From contig CAVWGG010000016.1 in the NCBI GenBank assembly GCA_963754535.1, positions 1 to 64,000 of the forward strand: DNA of 64,000 bases. The letters run 5' to 3'. The first letter of the stretch is position 1. Every line of letters starts with the position of its first letter. The notes under the pieces were generated by a model. That model was not told the origin of the DNA and ran no database searches. It worked only from the letters and a program-made list of their open reading frames with translations. This document shows, piece by piece, positions 45,773 to 55,080 of the stretch. Origin of the DNA: RPQJ01 sp963754535. GTDB lineage: Bacteria > Pseudomonadota > Gammaproteobacteria > Steroidobacterales > Steroidobacteraceae. Both the position numbers and the translations under genes were made by a program.

Positions 45773-47179
45773 TCAGAAGCCGAGTGCAAACCGGGTCAGG
45801 AAGACCTTCTCGTCTTCCCGATCCGCGCCGGCCGGCGCGCCGCCGTCGAAGCGGGTCTGCTCGTAGTTGAACACCCACTTCAGGTTCTCGTTGAAATACC
45901 AGTTGAGTCCCAGGCCGTAGGCCGTCGCCTTGCGGGCATTGGCGGCCGGATCCGCGAAAGAGGCCGCGCCGCCCACGAAGGCGTCGTCGTCGGGGTCGAG
46001 TTCATGGTAACGCGCAACCAGCTCGAAGGCGCCCCAGGTATCGTTGGCCAGTGAGAAAACGCTGTTTGGCTTGAATCCACGGAAGCTCTCCTCTTCGCCG
46101 GTCAGGAACCAGGAGGCCTGCAGTTGCCAGGCGGTGGTGTCGAGGGAGTCCGACCGCACGTTGTTGGCTGCAACCGTGCGCGTCACGTCCTGCGATACCG
46201 TCGTGTACTCGCCGAGCAGGCCGAAGCGGCCGACGTAGTAGTAGAACTGCGGTGCGATGCGCGTGCGCTCGCCGTCGGCCAGCGTGGGCGTCGCGCCGGT
46301 GCGGTAGCGGAAGAACGGCGATTGCGCCGGGGTGCGGTAGGTCGGCAGCAGCGTCTGGGCCGAGGTGCCGGTCTGCGACGTGTAGGTGCCGGCGATGCCG
46401 AGGCCGAGGCCGCGCAGCGCGAAGTTCTCGCTTTCGCCGAACGGCAGCGCAAACACGCGCCCGGACCATTCCTTGTCGTCGTTGACGTCGACGTCGGCGA
46501 ACGTCTCGCTGCTGCCGCCGTCGTTCGAGCCGTTGCCCCAGGCCACGGCGTAATTGACACGATCGCCTAGCACGTTGCCCGCGACCTGCAGGCCGATGTC
46601 ACGGTTGGGTGCGAGCGACGTCGGAAACGCGCGCGCCACGAAGCGGATGTCGCTGGCCGATTGCAGGCGCTCGAGGCCAACCGGCGCCTTGAACTTGCCA
46701 GCGGTCACCTGGAACGCCGGCTTGAAGCGCGCCGTGACGTAGGCGTCCTGGATGACGGTGCGGCCCTGGCCGAAGTCCGGCGTGAAGCGGAAATCGTAGA
46801 TGCCGCCCAGCGTGCCTTCGACGATGGGTCGCACGCGCGTGGCTTGCCACGTGTCTTTCACGCCTTCCGGGTCTTCGCTTTCGAAGAAACGGCCGTCGAG
46901 GTGCATCACGCCGCGCAGCTTGATCTGGTTCTGGGAATCGGCCGAGGCGAGGCTGAACCCCTTGGGACTGGCCTTCACCACCGGCGTGGCCGTGGCGGCG
47001 GCCTTCGTGGCCTCATCCTGCACTTCGAGCTTGCGCTCGAGCACCAGGACCTTCTGGCTCAGTTCATCGATCCTCTGCAGCAGCTCTTCGTTGGTCGGGT
47101 CGGCCTGCGCGGCTGCCGGCAGCAGCGCTGCGGCAACGGCCGCCGCCAGCACGCGGCGGTTCGAACGTACGGAATTCAT
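45773..47179 (-). CDS. OprO/OprP-type anion-selective porin
   Basis: 468 residues. Signal peptide (VLAAAVAAALLPAAAQA), then a short coiled coil (ELLQRIDELSQKVLVLERKL) as in OprO/OprP trimers, then IKLRGVMHLDGRFFESEDP and about sixteen beta strands ending FLTRFALGF with the aromatic C-terminal residue needed for outer-membrane insertion. The family is phosphate- or polyphosphate-selective. Proximity to sbp and cysB suggests an oxyanion channel for sulfate in this organism (inference). Confidence 0.82.
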   Translation of the reverse strand: MNSVRSNRRVLAAAVAAALLPAAAQADPTNEELLQRIDELSQKVLVLERKLEVQDEATKAAATATPVVKASPKGFSLASADSQNQIKLRGVMHLDGRFFESEDPEGVKDTWQATRVRPIVEGTLGGIYDFRFTPDFGQGRTVIQDAYVTARFKPAFQVTAGKFKAPVGLERLQSASDIRFVARAFPTSLAPNRDIGLQVAGNVLGDRVNYAVAWGNGSNDGGSSETFADVDVNDDKEWSGRVFALPFGESENFALRGLGLGIAGTYTSQTGTSAQTLLPTYRTPAQSPFFRYRTGATPTLADGERTRIAPQFYYYVGRFGLLGEYTTVSQDVTRTVAANNVRSDSLDTTAWQLQASWFLTGEEESFRGFKPNSVFSLANDTWGAFELVARYHELDPDDDAFVGGAASFADPAANARKATAYGLGLNWYFNENLKWVFNYEQTRFDGGAPAGADREDEKVFLTRFALGF

Positions 47180-47277
47180 CGCACACTCTCCGGGGGAAGG
47201 GTTGAGAGTGATGCTACGAACTTGTGGTTACACGGTCAGTCGCCGGCCGGTTAGGAAACGGTGACAACGCAGAACTG

Positions 47278-48255
47278 CTAGCGCAGGGGCAGTTCGATCC
47301 CGGCCGTGAGCTGTTCGACGTCTGCCTGGGTCGATGCGCTGGCCGCGCGTTCGATCAGCCGGCGCGTGAGCTGCGGCGCGAAGAGCTGGATGAAGTCGAG
47401 CTGGTACTTGCGCAGCAGTCCGCCGCGCCGGAAGCCGATCCACGTCGTGTGCGCCGGAAACAGGTCGGACGCGTCGATGTGCACCAGGTCTTCGTCGTCC
47501 TTCTGCTCGACGGCCATGCTGGCGACGATGCCGACGCCGAGCCCGAGGCGCACGTAGGTCTTGATCACGTCGGCATCGCGCGCGGTCAGCACGACGTTCG
47601 GCACCAGGCCTTCCTTCGCGAATATCCCGTGCAGCGAGGACGGCCCCGTGAAGCTGAAGACGTACGTCACGATCGGATACGACGCCAGCTGCTTCAGCGT
47701 GAGGCCTTTCTTCAGGCGCGCGAGCGGATGATTGCGCGGCACGACGACGTGCCGGTGCCAGCGGTAGCACGGCAGCAGCGTGTAGCCGTCGAACAGGGAT
47801 TCGGAGCCCGTGGCGATGGCGAAATCGATGCGGTCGAGCGCCGCCATCTCCGCGATCTGTTCGGAGGTGCCCTGGTGCAGGTGCAGGCGCACTTCCGGGT
47901 ACTGCTCGCGGAACTGCTTGATCACCGCGGGCAGCACGTAGCGCGCCTGGGTGTGAGTGGTGGCGATCGAGAGCGCCCCGCGCTCCTCGTCCTTGAGATC
48001 GTCCGACAGCCGCTTGATGTTCTGCACTTCGCGCAGGATCTTCACCGCGCGGTCGATGACCTGCTGCCCCGCCGGCGTGACGCGCGTCAGGTTGCGGCCA
48101 TCGCGCACGAAGATCTGGAAGCCGAGTTCGTCTTCGAGCAGCTTGATCTGCTTGCTTACGCCCGGTTGCGACGTGTGCAGCTTCTCGGCGGCGGCCGTGA
48201 TGTTGAGCCCGGTCTGGGCCACGGCGGCGAGATAACGCAACTGGTGCAATTTCAT
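47278..48255 (-). CDS. cysB: Cysteine-regulon LysR activator CysB
   Basis: 325 residues with MKLHQLRYLAAVAQTGLNIT, HTSQPGVSKQIKLLEDELG and the long effector domain typical of CysB (TTHTQARYVLPAVIKQF, GTSEQIAEMAALDRIDFAIA, RDADVIKTYVRLGLGVGIVA). CysB activates sulfate-uptake and cysteine-biosynthesis genes in response to N-acetylserine. Its position next to sbp genes fits. It is divergent from comM, with 95 bp between. Confidence 0.92.
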   Translation of the reverse strand: MKLHQLRYLAAVAQTGLNITAAAEKLHTSQPGVSKQIKLLEDELGFQIFVRDGRNLTRVTPAGQQVIDRAVKILREVQNIKRLSDDLKDEERGALSIATTHTQARYVLPAVIKQFREQYPEVRLHLHQGTSEQIAEMAALDRIDFAIATGSESLFDGYTLLPCYRWHRHVVVPRNHPLARLKKGLTLKQLASYPIVTYVFSFTGPSSLHGIFAKEGLVPNVVLTARDADVIKTYVRLGLGVGIVASMAVEQKDDEDLVHIDASDLFPAHTTWIGFRRGGLLRKYQLDFIQLFAPQLTRRLIERAASASTQADVEQLTAGIELPLR

Positions 48256-48350
48256 GCCGGCATTCTAAGCGAAAGCGAACGATTCGCAGCTTGAGCGTCC
48301 CATGCCGTCGCGGCATATCGACAGCACCATTGGTTGCTGCTGGATCCGTC

Positions 48351-49892
48351 ATGACGCTCGCCACGCTTCTCAGTCGCACGCCGCAGGGCCTCGAGGCGCC
48401 CCTCGTGCGGGTCGAGGTCGACGTCGGAGCCGGCCTGCCGGCTTTTTCCGTGGTCGGGTTGCTCGAGACCGCGGTCAAGGAGAGCAAGGACCGGGTGCGC
48501 GCGGCGCTCGCCAATTGCGGCCACGAGTTTCCGGCGGGCCGCGTCACGGTCAACCTCGCGCCTGCCGACCTGCCCAAGGAAGGCGGCCGGTTCGACCTCG
48601 CCATTGCCATCGGCATCCTCGTGGCGTCGGCACAGTTGCCGGCGGGACCTTTCGTCGGCGTCGAACTCTACGGTGAGTTGTCGCTGGGCGGCGAGCTGCA
48701 CGGCACGCGCGGTTTGCTGCCCAGTGCGCTGCAGGCCGCGCGCGTCGGCCATGACTTGATCGTGCCGCTGGCCAACGGGCGCGAAGCGGCACTGGCGAAG
48801 GGTCCCCGCGTGTTCGTCGCACCGCATTTGCGGGACGTGTGCCGGCACGCGGCCGGACAACAGGCGTTGGCCCTCGAAGTGCCGGTCCTGGCAACCGCGC
48901 TCGGCAAGGGCCGTCACGGTCCCGATCTCGCCGACGTTCGCGGCCAGGCGGGAGCGCGCCGCGCACTCGAAATCGCGGCCGCCGGCGAACACAGCCTGCT
49001 GCTGATCGGCCCGCCCGGCAGCGGCAAGAGCATGCTCGCGCAGCGCCTGTCTGGACTGCTGCCGGATCTGGATGAGGACGAAGCGATCGAGTCAGCGGCA
49101 ATCCGCTCGCTGTCGCTGCACGGCTTTCTGCTCGATGGCTGGCGGAAACGACCGTTTCGCGCTCCGCATCACACGGCGTCGGCCGTGGCGCTGGTCGGGG
49201 GCGGCGGGCGCCCGCGTCCCGGCGAGATTTCGCTGGCGCACAACGGCGTGCTCTTCCTGGACGAGCTGCCGGAGTTCGATCGCGCCGTGCTCGAGGTCTT
49301 GCGCGAACCGCTGGAGAGCGGTCACATCGTGCTTTCCAGGGCGGCAAGGCAGGCCGAGTACCCGGCGCGGTTCCAGCTGGTGGCCGCGATGAATCCCTGT
49401 CCGTGCGGGCACTTCGGCGATTCGCGCGGACGTTGCCGCTGCCCGCCCGAGCGCATCGCCGCCTACCGCAGCCGCATCTCGGGACCGCTGCTCGACCGCA
49501 TCGACCTGCACGTGGACGTCGGGCCTGTTGCGCTGGAGGAGATCGCGGCGGCTGCGCCACCCGAATGCTCTGCCGACGTGGCGACCAGGGTCGCCGAGGC
49601 GCGTTCGCTGCAGCGACGACGGCAAGCCCGCACCAACGCCCGGCTCGAGGGCAATGACCTTGCCGTCCAGTGCCACGCGGAACCCGCGGCGCTGGACCTG
49701 CTGGCCCGCGCAATGCGGCAGCTCGGCCTGTCGGCTCGTGCCTACCACCGCGTGCTGCGGGTCGCGCGCACCATTGCCGACCTTGCTGGCCGTCCCGGTG
49801 TTGGCGCCGAGCACGTCGCCGAAGCGATTACGCTGCGTCAACTCGACCGCCGGCCTGCGACTTCCGGGCAGGGAGGTTCCGTTTCTGCCTGA
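48351..49892 (+). CDS. comM: ComM/YifB Mg-chelatase-like ATPase
   Basis: 513 residues from ATG 48351. N-terminal Lon-like domain (VEVDVGAGLPAFSVVGL, GRVTVNLAPADLPKEGGRFDLAIAIG), then the AAA+ core: Walker A IGPPGSGKSMLAQRL, RAPHHTAS, NGVLFLDELPEF (Walker B) and the zinc-like cysteines in NPCPCGHFGD. ComM is a helicase promoting branch migration during natural transformation. An in-frame ATG twenty codons upstream is unlikely, since LATLLSRTPQGLEAPLV is the conserved N-terminus. Confidence 0.92.
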   Translation: MTLATLLSRTPQGLEAPLVRVEVDVGAGLPAFSVVGLLETAVKESKDRVRAALANCGHEFPAGRVTVNLAPADLPKEGGRFDLAIAIGILVASAQLPAGPFVGVELYGELSLGGELHGTRGLLPSALQAARVGHDLIVPLANGREAALAKGPRVFVAPHLRDVCRHAAGQQALALEVPVLATALGKGRHGPDLADVRGQAGARRALEIAAAGEHSLLLIGPPGSGKSMLAQRLSGLLPDLDEDEAIESAAIRSLSLHGFLLDGWRKRPFRAPHHTASAVALVGGGGRPRPGEISLAHNGVLFLDELPEFDRAVLEVLREPLESGHIVLSRAARQAEYPARFQLVAAMNPCPCGHFGDSRGRCRCPPERIAAYRSRISGPLLDRIDLHVDVGPVALEEIAAAAPPECSADVATRVAEARSLQRRRQARTNARLEGNDLAVQCHAEPAALDLLARAMRQLGLSARAYHRVLRVARTIADLAGRPGVGAEHVAEAITLRQLDRRPATSGQGGSVSA

Positions 49893-50069
49893 TCCTCCCG
49901 CTTAATCGGCGTGCCCCGCGCCGGCCTGCGGGTGGACGATCCACGCCGGGAGTCTGCACCGGACGGGCCTCGGCAGGGAGTGCGCTGCCATGAAGTCGAA
50001 AGCAGGGATGCTTCGTGCGTTCCGGGTGCAGGCTCCCGCCCGACTGCCACAGGGCGGATCACGCGAGAC

Positions 50070-50693
50070 TCAGGGCAGTTGGGACTCGTCGGGCGTGACC
50101 GCGGTGGCAGAAATCTCTGCCTCGTGCAGCTTCGACTGAATCACGCGCAGTTCCTCGACCGTGGCAATCGGGCCGATGCGCACGCGATACCAGGTCTCAT
50201 CGTCGACGGAGGCGCGCTGGATCTTCGCCGAGATCCCCACCAGCGCCAGCTGCGCTTGCATCTTCTCGGCTTCGGTCGACTGCTTGAACGAACCCGCTTG
50301 CAGGACGGCGCCGCCGGTCGGCAGGGGTGTCCTGGCGGCCGCCGAGGACGCCTTCGCGGAGTTGCCCGGCACCTCCACTTCCTGCTTCGGCAACATGTCG
50401 TAGAAATCGAGTTCGGGCCCGACCGGCGTGTCTGCAGTGGCGGTCACCGCACCGTCGTCCGAGGCCGACGCCGATGCCGGTGATTGGGCCGGAGCCGGGA
50501 TCGGCTCGGCCGGGACGGACGCCTCGTTGCGGTCGTAGAGATGTACCCCGAGCGCGACGGCGAGACCCACTCCGAGGCCCGCGCCGAATCCCGCCCAGCC
50601 CCCGAACGGTTGGCCCGGTGCCCCCGGCGCGTGGCGCCGGACATCCTTGTAATCGCGACTGAGCGTGCGGCCACCGCCCCGGTGCTCAGCCAT
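50070..50693 (-). CDS. SPOR-domain membrane protein, FtsN-like
   Basis: 207 residues with one membrane helix (FGAGLGVGLAVALGVHLY, residues about 35-52), a Pro/Ala/Ser-rich linker and a C-terminal SPOR domain (AVLQAGSFKQSTEAEKMQAQL, VRIGPIATVEELRVIQSKL). SPOR domains bind denuded septal peptidoglycan, so this is probably the FtsN-type division protein. The ATG overlaps the argS stop (TAATG), an arrangement common in xanthomonad relatives (from memory). The 177 bp beyond it to comM hold no gene. Confidence 0.82.
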   Translation of the reverse strand: MAEHRGGGRTLSRDYKDVRRHAPGAPGQPFGGWAGFGAGLGVGLAVALGVHLYDRNEASVPAEPIPAPAQSPASASASDDGAVTATADTPVGPELDFYDMLPKQEVEVPGNSAKASSAAARTPLPTGGAVLQAGSFKQSTEAEKMQAQLALVGISAKIQRASVDDETWYRVRIGPIATVEELRVIQSKLHEAEISATAVTPDESQLP

Positions 50694-52447
50694 TACATGG
50701 CCTCCGGCGCGGATACGCCGAGCAGGCACAGCCCGTTGCAGACGACCTGTCGCACGCCACGGATCAGGGTGATGCGCGCGTCGCGCACGGCCGCGTCCGG
50801 CACCAGGAACTGGTGCGCGTTGTAATACGCGTGGAAGTCGGTCGCGAGTTCGCGCAGGTAATGCACGAGCGCGTGCGGCGCCCGGGCTAGCGCAGCCATC
50901 TCGATCACTTCCGGGTACCGGCTCATCGTCGCGAGCAACGCCTGCTCGTGCGGCTCGACGAGACGATCCAGGCTTGCGCGCCCGCGGGCCGCGTCGTGCT
51001 CGAAGCCCTTCTCGCGCATCTGCCGCAGCACGCTGCACACGCGTGCGTGCGCGTACTGGATGTAATAGACGGGGTTCTCGTTCGACCGCGACGTCGCGAG
51101 CTGCATGTCGAAATCGAGGTGCTGTTCGTTGCTGCGGAGCACGTAGAAGAAGCGCGCGGCGTCGTTGCCGACCTCGTGGCGCAGTTCGCGCAGCGTGATG
51201 AACTCGCCGGAACGCGTCGACATCTGCACTTTCTCGCCGCCGCGGTACAGCGTCACGAACTGCATCAGTCGCACGTCGAGGCAATCGCCCGGCTGGCCCA
51301 TGGCGACGAGTCCGGCGCGAACCCGGGCGATGTAGCCGTGGTGGTCGGAGCCGAGCACGTCGATCAGCTGCTCGAAACCGCGCTCACGCTTGTTCAGGTG
51401 ATAGGCGATGTCCGACGCGAAGTAGGTCTTGATGCCGTTCTCGCGCACGACGACGCGGTCCTTCTCGTCGCCGAAGTCGGTCGCGCGGAACCACTGCGCG
51501 CCGTCCTTCTCGTAGACGACGCCGTTCCTGCGCAGCAGGTCGAGCGCGTGGTCGATCGCGCCGCCGTCCTCGAGGCTGCGTTCGCTGAACCAGCTGTCGT
51601 AGCGGACGCCGAATTCCTCGAGATCGTCGCGGATGTCCGCGAGGATGTCGGTGAGCGCGAGGTCGAACGCCTGGCGAAAACCCGCTGCACCGAGCAGCGA
51701 CCGGGCGCGCTCGATCACGGCGTCGATGTAGGTGTCCTTGTCGCCCTCAGGCGCATCCGGCGGCAGGTCCGCGAACACGACCGCAGCCGGCTGCAGCAGC
51801 GAGCGTCCTGCACGCTCGATCAGCTTGTTGGCGATCGGGCGGATGTAATCGCCGCGATAGCCGTTGGACGGAAAGGGGAACTGCTCGCCGAAGCTCTCGA
51901 GGTAGCGCAGCCACACGCTTGCGGCGAGGATCTCCATCTGCCGCCCGGCATCGTTGATGTAGTACTCGCGGAAAACGTCGAAGCCGGCGGCGTCGAGCAG
52001 GTTCGCGAGCGATGCGCCGAAGGCCGCGTGCCGGCCGTGGCCGACGTGCAGTGGCCCGGTGGGATTGGCGGAGACGAACTCCACCATGACTTTCTTGCCT
52101 GCGCCGATCGACGTTCGGCCGTAGGCGCGGCCGCCGTCGAGCACGCGGCCAAGCTCCGCCTGGTAGGCCGTGGGCGCGAGGAAGAAATTGATGAAACCGG
52201 GTCCTGCGATCTCGACCCGTGACACGAGTTCGTTGGCCGGCAGGGCCGCGACGATCGCCTGTGCGAGGTCGCGCGGCTTGCGCTTCGCGGCCTTGGCGAG
52301 TTGCAGCGCCACGTTGGTCGCGAAATCGCCGTGGGTCGAGTCGCGTGTGCGCTCGACCACGATGCCGGTGGCCGGCCCTGTCGGACGCAGTTCTTCCGGC
52401 AGGGCGCCCAGAGCGTCCTGCACGAGCTTTTCTATCAGGTATTTCAA
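50693..52447 (-). CDS. argS: Arginyl-tRNA synthetase
   Basis: 584 residues. HIGH-type motif in NPTGPLHVGHGRHAAFG, KMSKS-equivalent in EKVQMSTRSGEF, and the C-terminal anticodon-binding domain with AHARVCSVLRQM and PHALVHYLRELATDFHAYYN. No ATG fits the conserved N-terminus (LKYLIEKLVQDAL); TTG at 52447 is the likely start, and no convincing ribosome-binding site is seen. It charges tRNA-Arg and is essential, so the unusual start or a base error there deserves attention. Confidence 0.88.
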   Translation of the reverse strand: MKYLIEKLVQDALGALPEELRPTGPATGIVVERTRDSTHGDFATNVALQLAKAAKRKPRDLAQAIVAALPANELVSRVEIAGPGFINFFLAPTAYQAELGRVLDGGRAYGRTSIGAGKKVMVEFVSANPTGPLHVGHGRHAAFGASLANLLDAAGFDVFREYYINDAGRQMEILAASVWLRYLESFGEQFPFPSNGYRGDYIRPIANKLIERAGRSLLQPAAVVFADLPPDAPEGDKDTYIDAVIERARSLLGAAGFRQAFDLALTDILADIRDDLEEFGVRYDSWFSERSLEDGGAIDHALDLLRRNGVVYEKDGAQWFRATDFGDEKDRVVVRENGIKTYFASDIAYHLNKRERGFEQLIDVLGSDHHGYIARVRAGLVAMGQPGDCLDVRLMQFVTLYRGGEKVQMSTRSGEFITLRELRHEVGNDAARFFYVLRSNEQHLDFDMQLATSRSNENPVYYIQYAHARVCSVLRQMREKGFEHDAARGRASLDRLVEPHEQALLATMSRYPEVIEMAALARAPHALVHYLRELATDFHAYYNAHQFLVPDAAVRDARITLIRGVRQVVCNGLCLLGVSAPEAM

Positions 52448-52532
52448 GATGTTGCCGTCAGCGGGCGGAGGCAGCCGAGAGTCTAGGGAATTCCGGGGGC
52501 CGAAGCGAGGGTAACTTGTGCGGCATGCGGCA

Positions 52533-54770
52533 CTAGAACAATTCCAGCGGATCGACGTCGAGCGCCCAGCGCACTTTGCGTGCGCCGGGCGCGTCCTCGA
52601 GCAGCGGCACCCAGCGTGCCAGCAGGCGCTGCAGTGGCGAATGCGTCGCTGCATGCAGCATCAGCTGCGCGCGGTAATGACCCGCACGGCGCTCCATCGG
52701 TGCGGCAGCCGGGCCGAGCACCTCGACGCCTGGCACCGCGCACGTCGCGACGAGTTCCTTTGCGTGCTCGAGGAAGGCGAGCGGGGCCTCGCGTCCCGGC
52801 GCTTCGGCGCGCAACACCGCGACGCGGGCGAACGGAGGCCAATGGGCCTGCTCGCGCTCGACGAGCGCGGCCGCGGCGAAAGCGTCGTAGCCGCCATTCA
52901 CCAGTTGCTGCAGCAACGGATGCTCGGGATATTCCGTCTGGATCAGCACTTCACCGGGTTTCTCCGCGCGTCCTGCACGTCCCGACACCTGCACGATGGT
53001 CTGCGCCAGTCGTTCGGCTGCACGGAAATCCGTGCCGAACAAACCCTGGTCCGCGTTCAGCACGACCACCAGCGTGACCAGCGGAAAGTGGTGGCCCTTG
53101 GTCAGCATCTGCGTACCGACCAGCAGGCGCACCTCGCCGCTGTGAACGCGCTCGATGGCTTCCTCGAGCGAGCCGCGCTTGCGCACGGCATCGCGGTCGA
53201 TGCGGGCCAGCGCAAATTCGGGGAAGAAATCGGCCAGCGTTTCCTCGATGCGCTCCGTGCCCTGGCCCACGGGCTTGACTGCTTCGCCGCAATCGGGACA
53301 GATCTCCGGGATCGGCCGATGCGTGCCGCAGTGGTGGCAGTCGAGCGAACGTTCGCGCTGATGCACGGTGAGTCGCGCGTCGCAGCGTGGACACGGCGCG
53401 ACCCAGCCACAGCCGGGGCAGAACAGCGTCGGCGCGTAACCCCGTCGGTTCAGGTAGATCAGCACCTGGCCGCCCGCGTCGAGGTGACGACGGATCGTCA
53501 GCAGCGTCGGTGTCGCAAACCCTTGCGTGTCGGCATGAGCGCGCAAATCGATCAGGTGCAGGCTCGGCGGCCTGGCGCCGGCCGTGCGATTGGGCAGGTC
53601 GAGGCGTTGCGCGCGCCCGGCACGAATGCGCTCGAGGCTTTCGAGCGACGGCGTCGCCGAGCCGAGCACGATCGGGATGCCGTGACGCTGCGCCCGGGCC
53701 AGCGCCAGGTCGCGCGCGGAGTAGCGGAAGCCGTCCTGCTGCTTGTACGACGCGTCGTGCTCTTCGTCGATCACGATCAAGCCGGGGCGTGCGAGCGGCG
53801 CGAAGACGGCCGACCGGGTACCGATCACCACCGGCGCCGAGCCCGCGCGAGCTGCGCGCCAGGCCTGCAGGCGATCGGTGTCGGTGAGTCCTGAATGCAG
53901 CACCGCGAGCGGTCCCGGAAACCGTGCCGCGAAGCGCGCGACGAGTTGCGGGGTCAGCGAGATTTCCGGCACCAGCACCAGCGCCTGTTCGCCGCGCATG
54001 ACCACGTCGGCAATCGCGCGCAGGTAAACCTCGGTCTTGCCGCTGCCGGTCACGCCATGCAGCACGAACGGCGTAAAGCGCCCGTGCGCCGCGATGATCG
54101 CGGCGACCGCTGCAGCCTGTTCGGGCGTCAGTTCGGGGCCCCGTTCGTGCGCGATGGTGCTCGTCACCGTTCCAGCGGTGACGACGTCCTCGCGCACACG
54201 GATCACCCAACCGCGTTTTTCCAGTTCGCGCACGTGGTCGCGCCATCGATTGGACAGCGCGCCAAGTTCCGCCGCACCGGCCGGGCCGTGCGCTGCGAGG
54301 TAGTCGGCGAGCTCGCGCAGCTTGGTGGCGCGGGTGCCGATGGGCTCGGCTTCCCCGGTTCGGGCCGCTGTGCTCAGCGTCCAGCGCTCGGCGGTGGCCA
54401 CCGCATCCGTTCCGTTGCGCAGGGCGACGGGCAGCGCGGCTGCGATGACCTCACCTGGCGGGTGGCGGTAGTACTCCGCCGACCAGCGCAGCAGGTCGAG
54501 CAGGGTCGCGTCGAGCACCGGCTCGTCGTCGATCAGTGCGAGCGCGCTCTTCAGTCGGGCCTCGGGCACGTCCGAGCGCGCGCGCAGCTCGACGATCACG
54601 CCGACGGCCTTGCGCCGCCCGAACGGGACCCAAACCCGTTGGCCTGGTTGAAGTTTTTGGTGGTCGACGGACGGCGGCGCCCGGTAGTCGAACAGGCGGC
54701 GCAGCGGCGCGTCGATTGCCACGCTCAGGATCGTGCTTGTCACCGGCCGCGGCTCCGCGCAGTTGTCCAC
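52533..54770 (-). CDS. priA: Primosomal replication restart helicase PriA
   Basis: 745 residues. The 3'-DNA-binding domain (LFDYRAPPSVDH, QRVWVPFGRRKAVGVIV), helicase Walker A LHGVTGSGKTEVYLRAI, DEEH box VIDEEHDASYKQ, and the zinc-binding cysteines in TLFCPGCGWVAPCPRCDARL and LDCHHCGTHRPIPEICPDCG are all present. The helicase end has SGRAGRAEKPGEVL. PriA reloads the replisome at stalled forks. ATG 54770 overlaps a DnaA-box-like sequence. Confidence 0.93.
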   Translation of the reverse strand: MDNCAEPRPVTSTILSVAIDAPLRRLFDYRAPPSVDHQKLQPGQRVWVPFGRRKAVGVIVELRARSDVPEARLKSALALIDDEPVLDATLLDLLRWSAEYYRHPPGEVIAAALPVALRNGTDAVATAERWTLSTAARTGEAEPIGTRATKLRELADYLAAHGPAGAAELGALSNRWRDHVRELEKRGWVIRVREDVVTAGTVTSTIAHERGPELTPEQAAAVAAIIAAHGRFTPFVLHGVTGSGKTEVYLRAIADVVMRGEQALVLVPEISLTPQLVARFAARFPGPLAVLHSGLTDTDRLQAWRAARAGSAPVVIGTRSAVFAPLARPGLIVIDEEHDASYKQQDGFRYSARDLALARAQRHGIPIVLGSATPSLESLERIRAGRAQRLDLPNRTAGARPPSLHLIDLRAHADTQGFATPTLLTIRRHLDAGGQVLIYLNRRGYAPTLFCPGCGWVAPCPRCDARLTVHQRERSLDCHHCGTHRPIPEICPDCGEAVKPVGQGTERIEETLADFFPEFALARIDRDAVRKRGSLEEAIERVHSGEVRLLVGTQMLTKGHHFPLVTLVVVLNADQGLFGTDFRAAERLAQTIVQVSGRAGRAEKPGEVLIQTEYPEHPLLQQLVNGGYDAFAAAALVEREQAHWPPFARVAVLRAEAPGREAPLAFLEHAKELVATCAVPGVEVLGPAAAPMERRAGHYRAQLMLHAATHSPLQRLLARWVPLLEDAPGARKVRWALDVDPLELF

Positions 54771-54797
54771 AGTCGCTGTGGAAAACTCTGTGGATGA
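54763..54797. promoter_or_regulatory. Three DnaA-box-like 9-mers at the priA start
   Basis: TTGTCCACA (54763-54771), the complement of TTTTCCACA (54777-54785) and of TCATCCACA (54789-54797) lie within 35 bp. The second fits TTWTNCACA; the others differ from TTATCCACA by one base. An AT-rich stretch follows at about 54838-54910. A DnaA-responsive promoter for priA is the simplest reading; a replication origin is not claimed. Confidence 0.4.
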
Positions 54798-55080
54798 CTT
54801 GCGTGAATGTCGCCCAAGTGCCGAATCCGCCGAGGAGTTTTACGAAATGACCACAAAATCGCCGTTGCAAAAATTCACTAAATAATTCAATAGCTTGTGC
54901 ATTAATGCCGCAACTTTTCGCAGCCCTGCGCTGCAACCTGTTGGTGCGGTGGTCGTGTCAGCCTGAAGCCGCGCCGGGGAAGTGCACATCTTTTTGCGAT
55001 GCGCCACGTCAACCGTTTGTTCCGCCAAGCGTTCTTTTGGCAGGACGATGATGGAGCCGCGGGGGACGCGAGTCTACGGC

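Noticed and set aside
45773..47179. Phosphate porin of a pst locus
   Set aside because: No phosphate genes nearby; the neighbours are sulfate-binding proteins and cysB, though selectivity itself is not proven.
54763..54910. Chromosomal replication origin
   Set aside because: Only three box-like sites, no dnaA, dnaN or gidA nearby; promoter control of priA is simpler.
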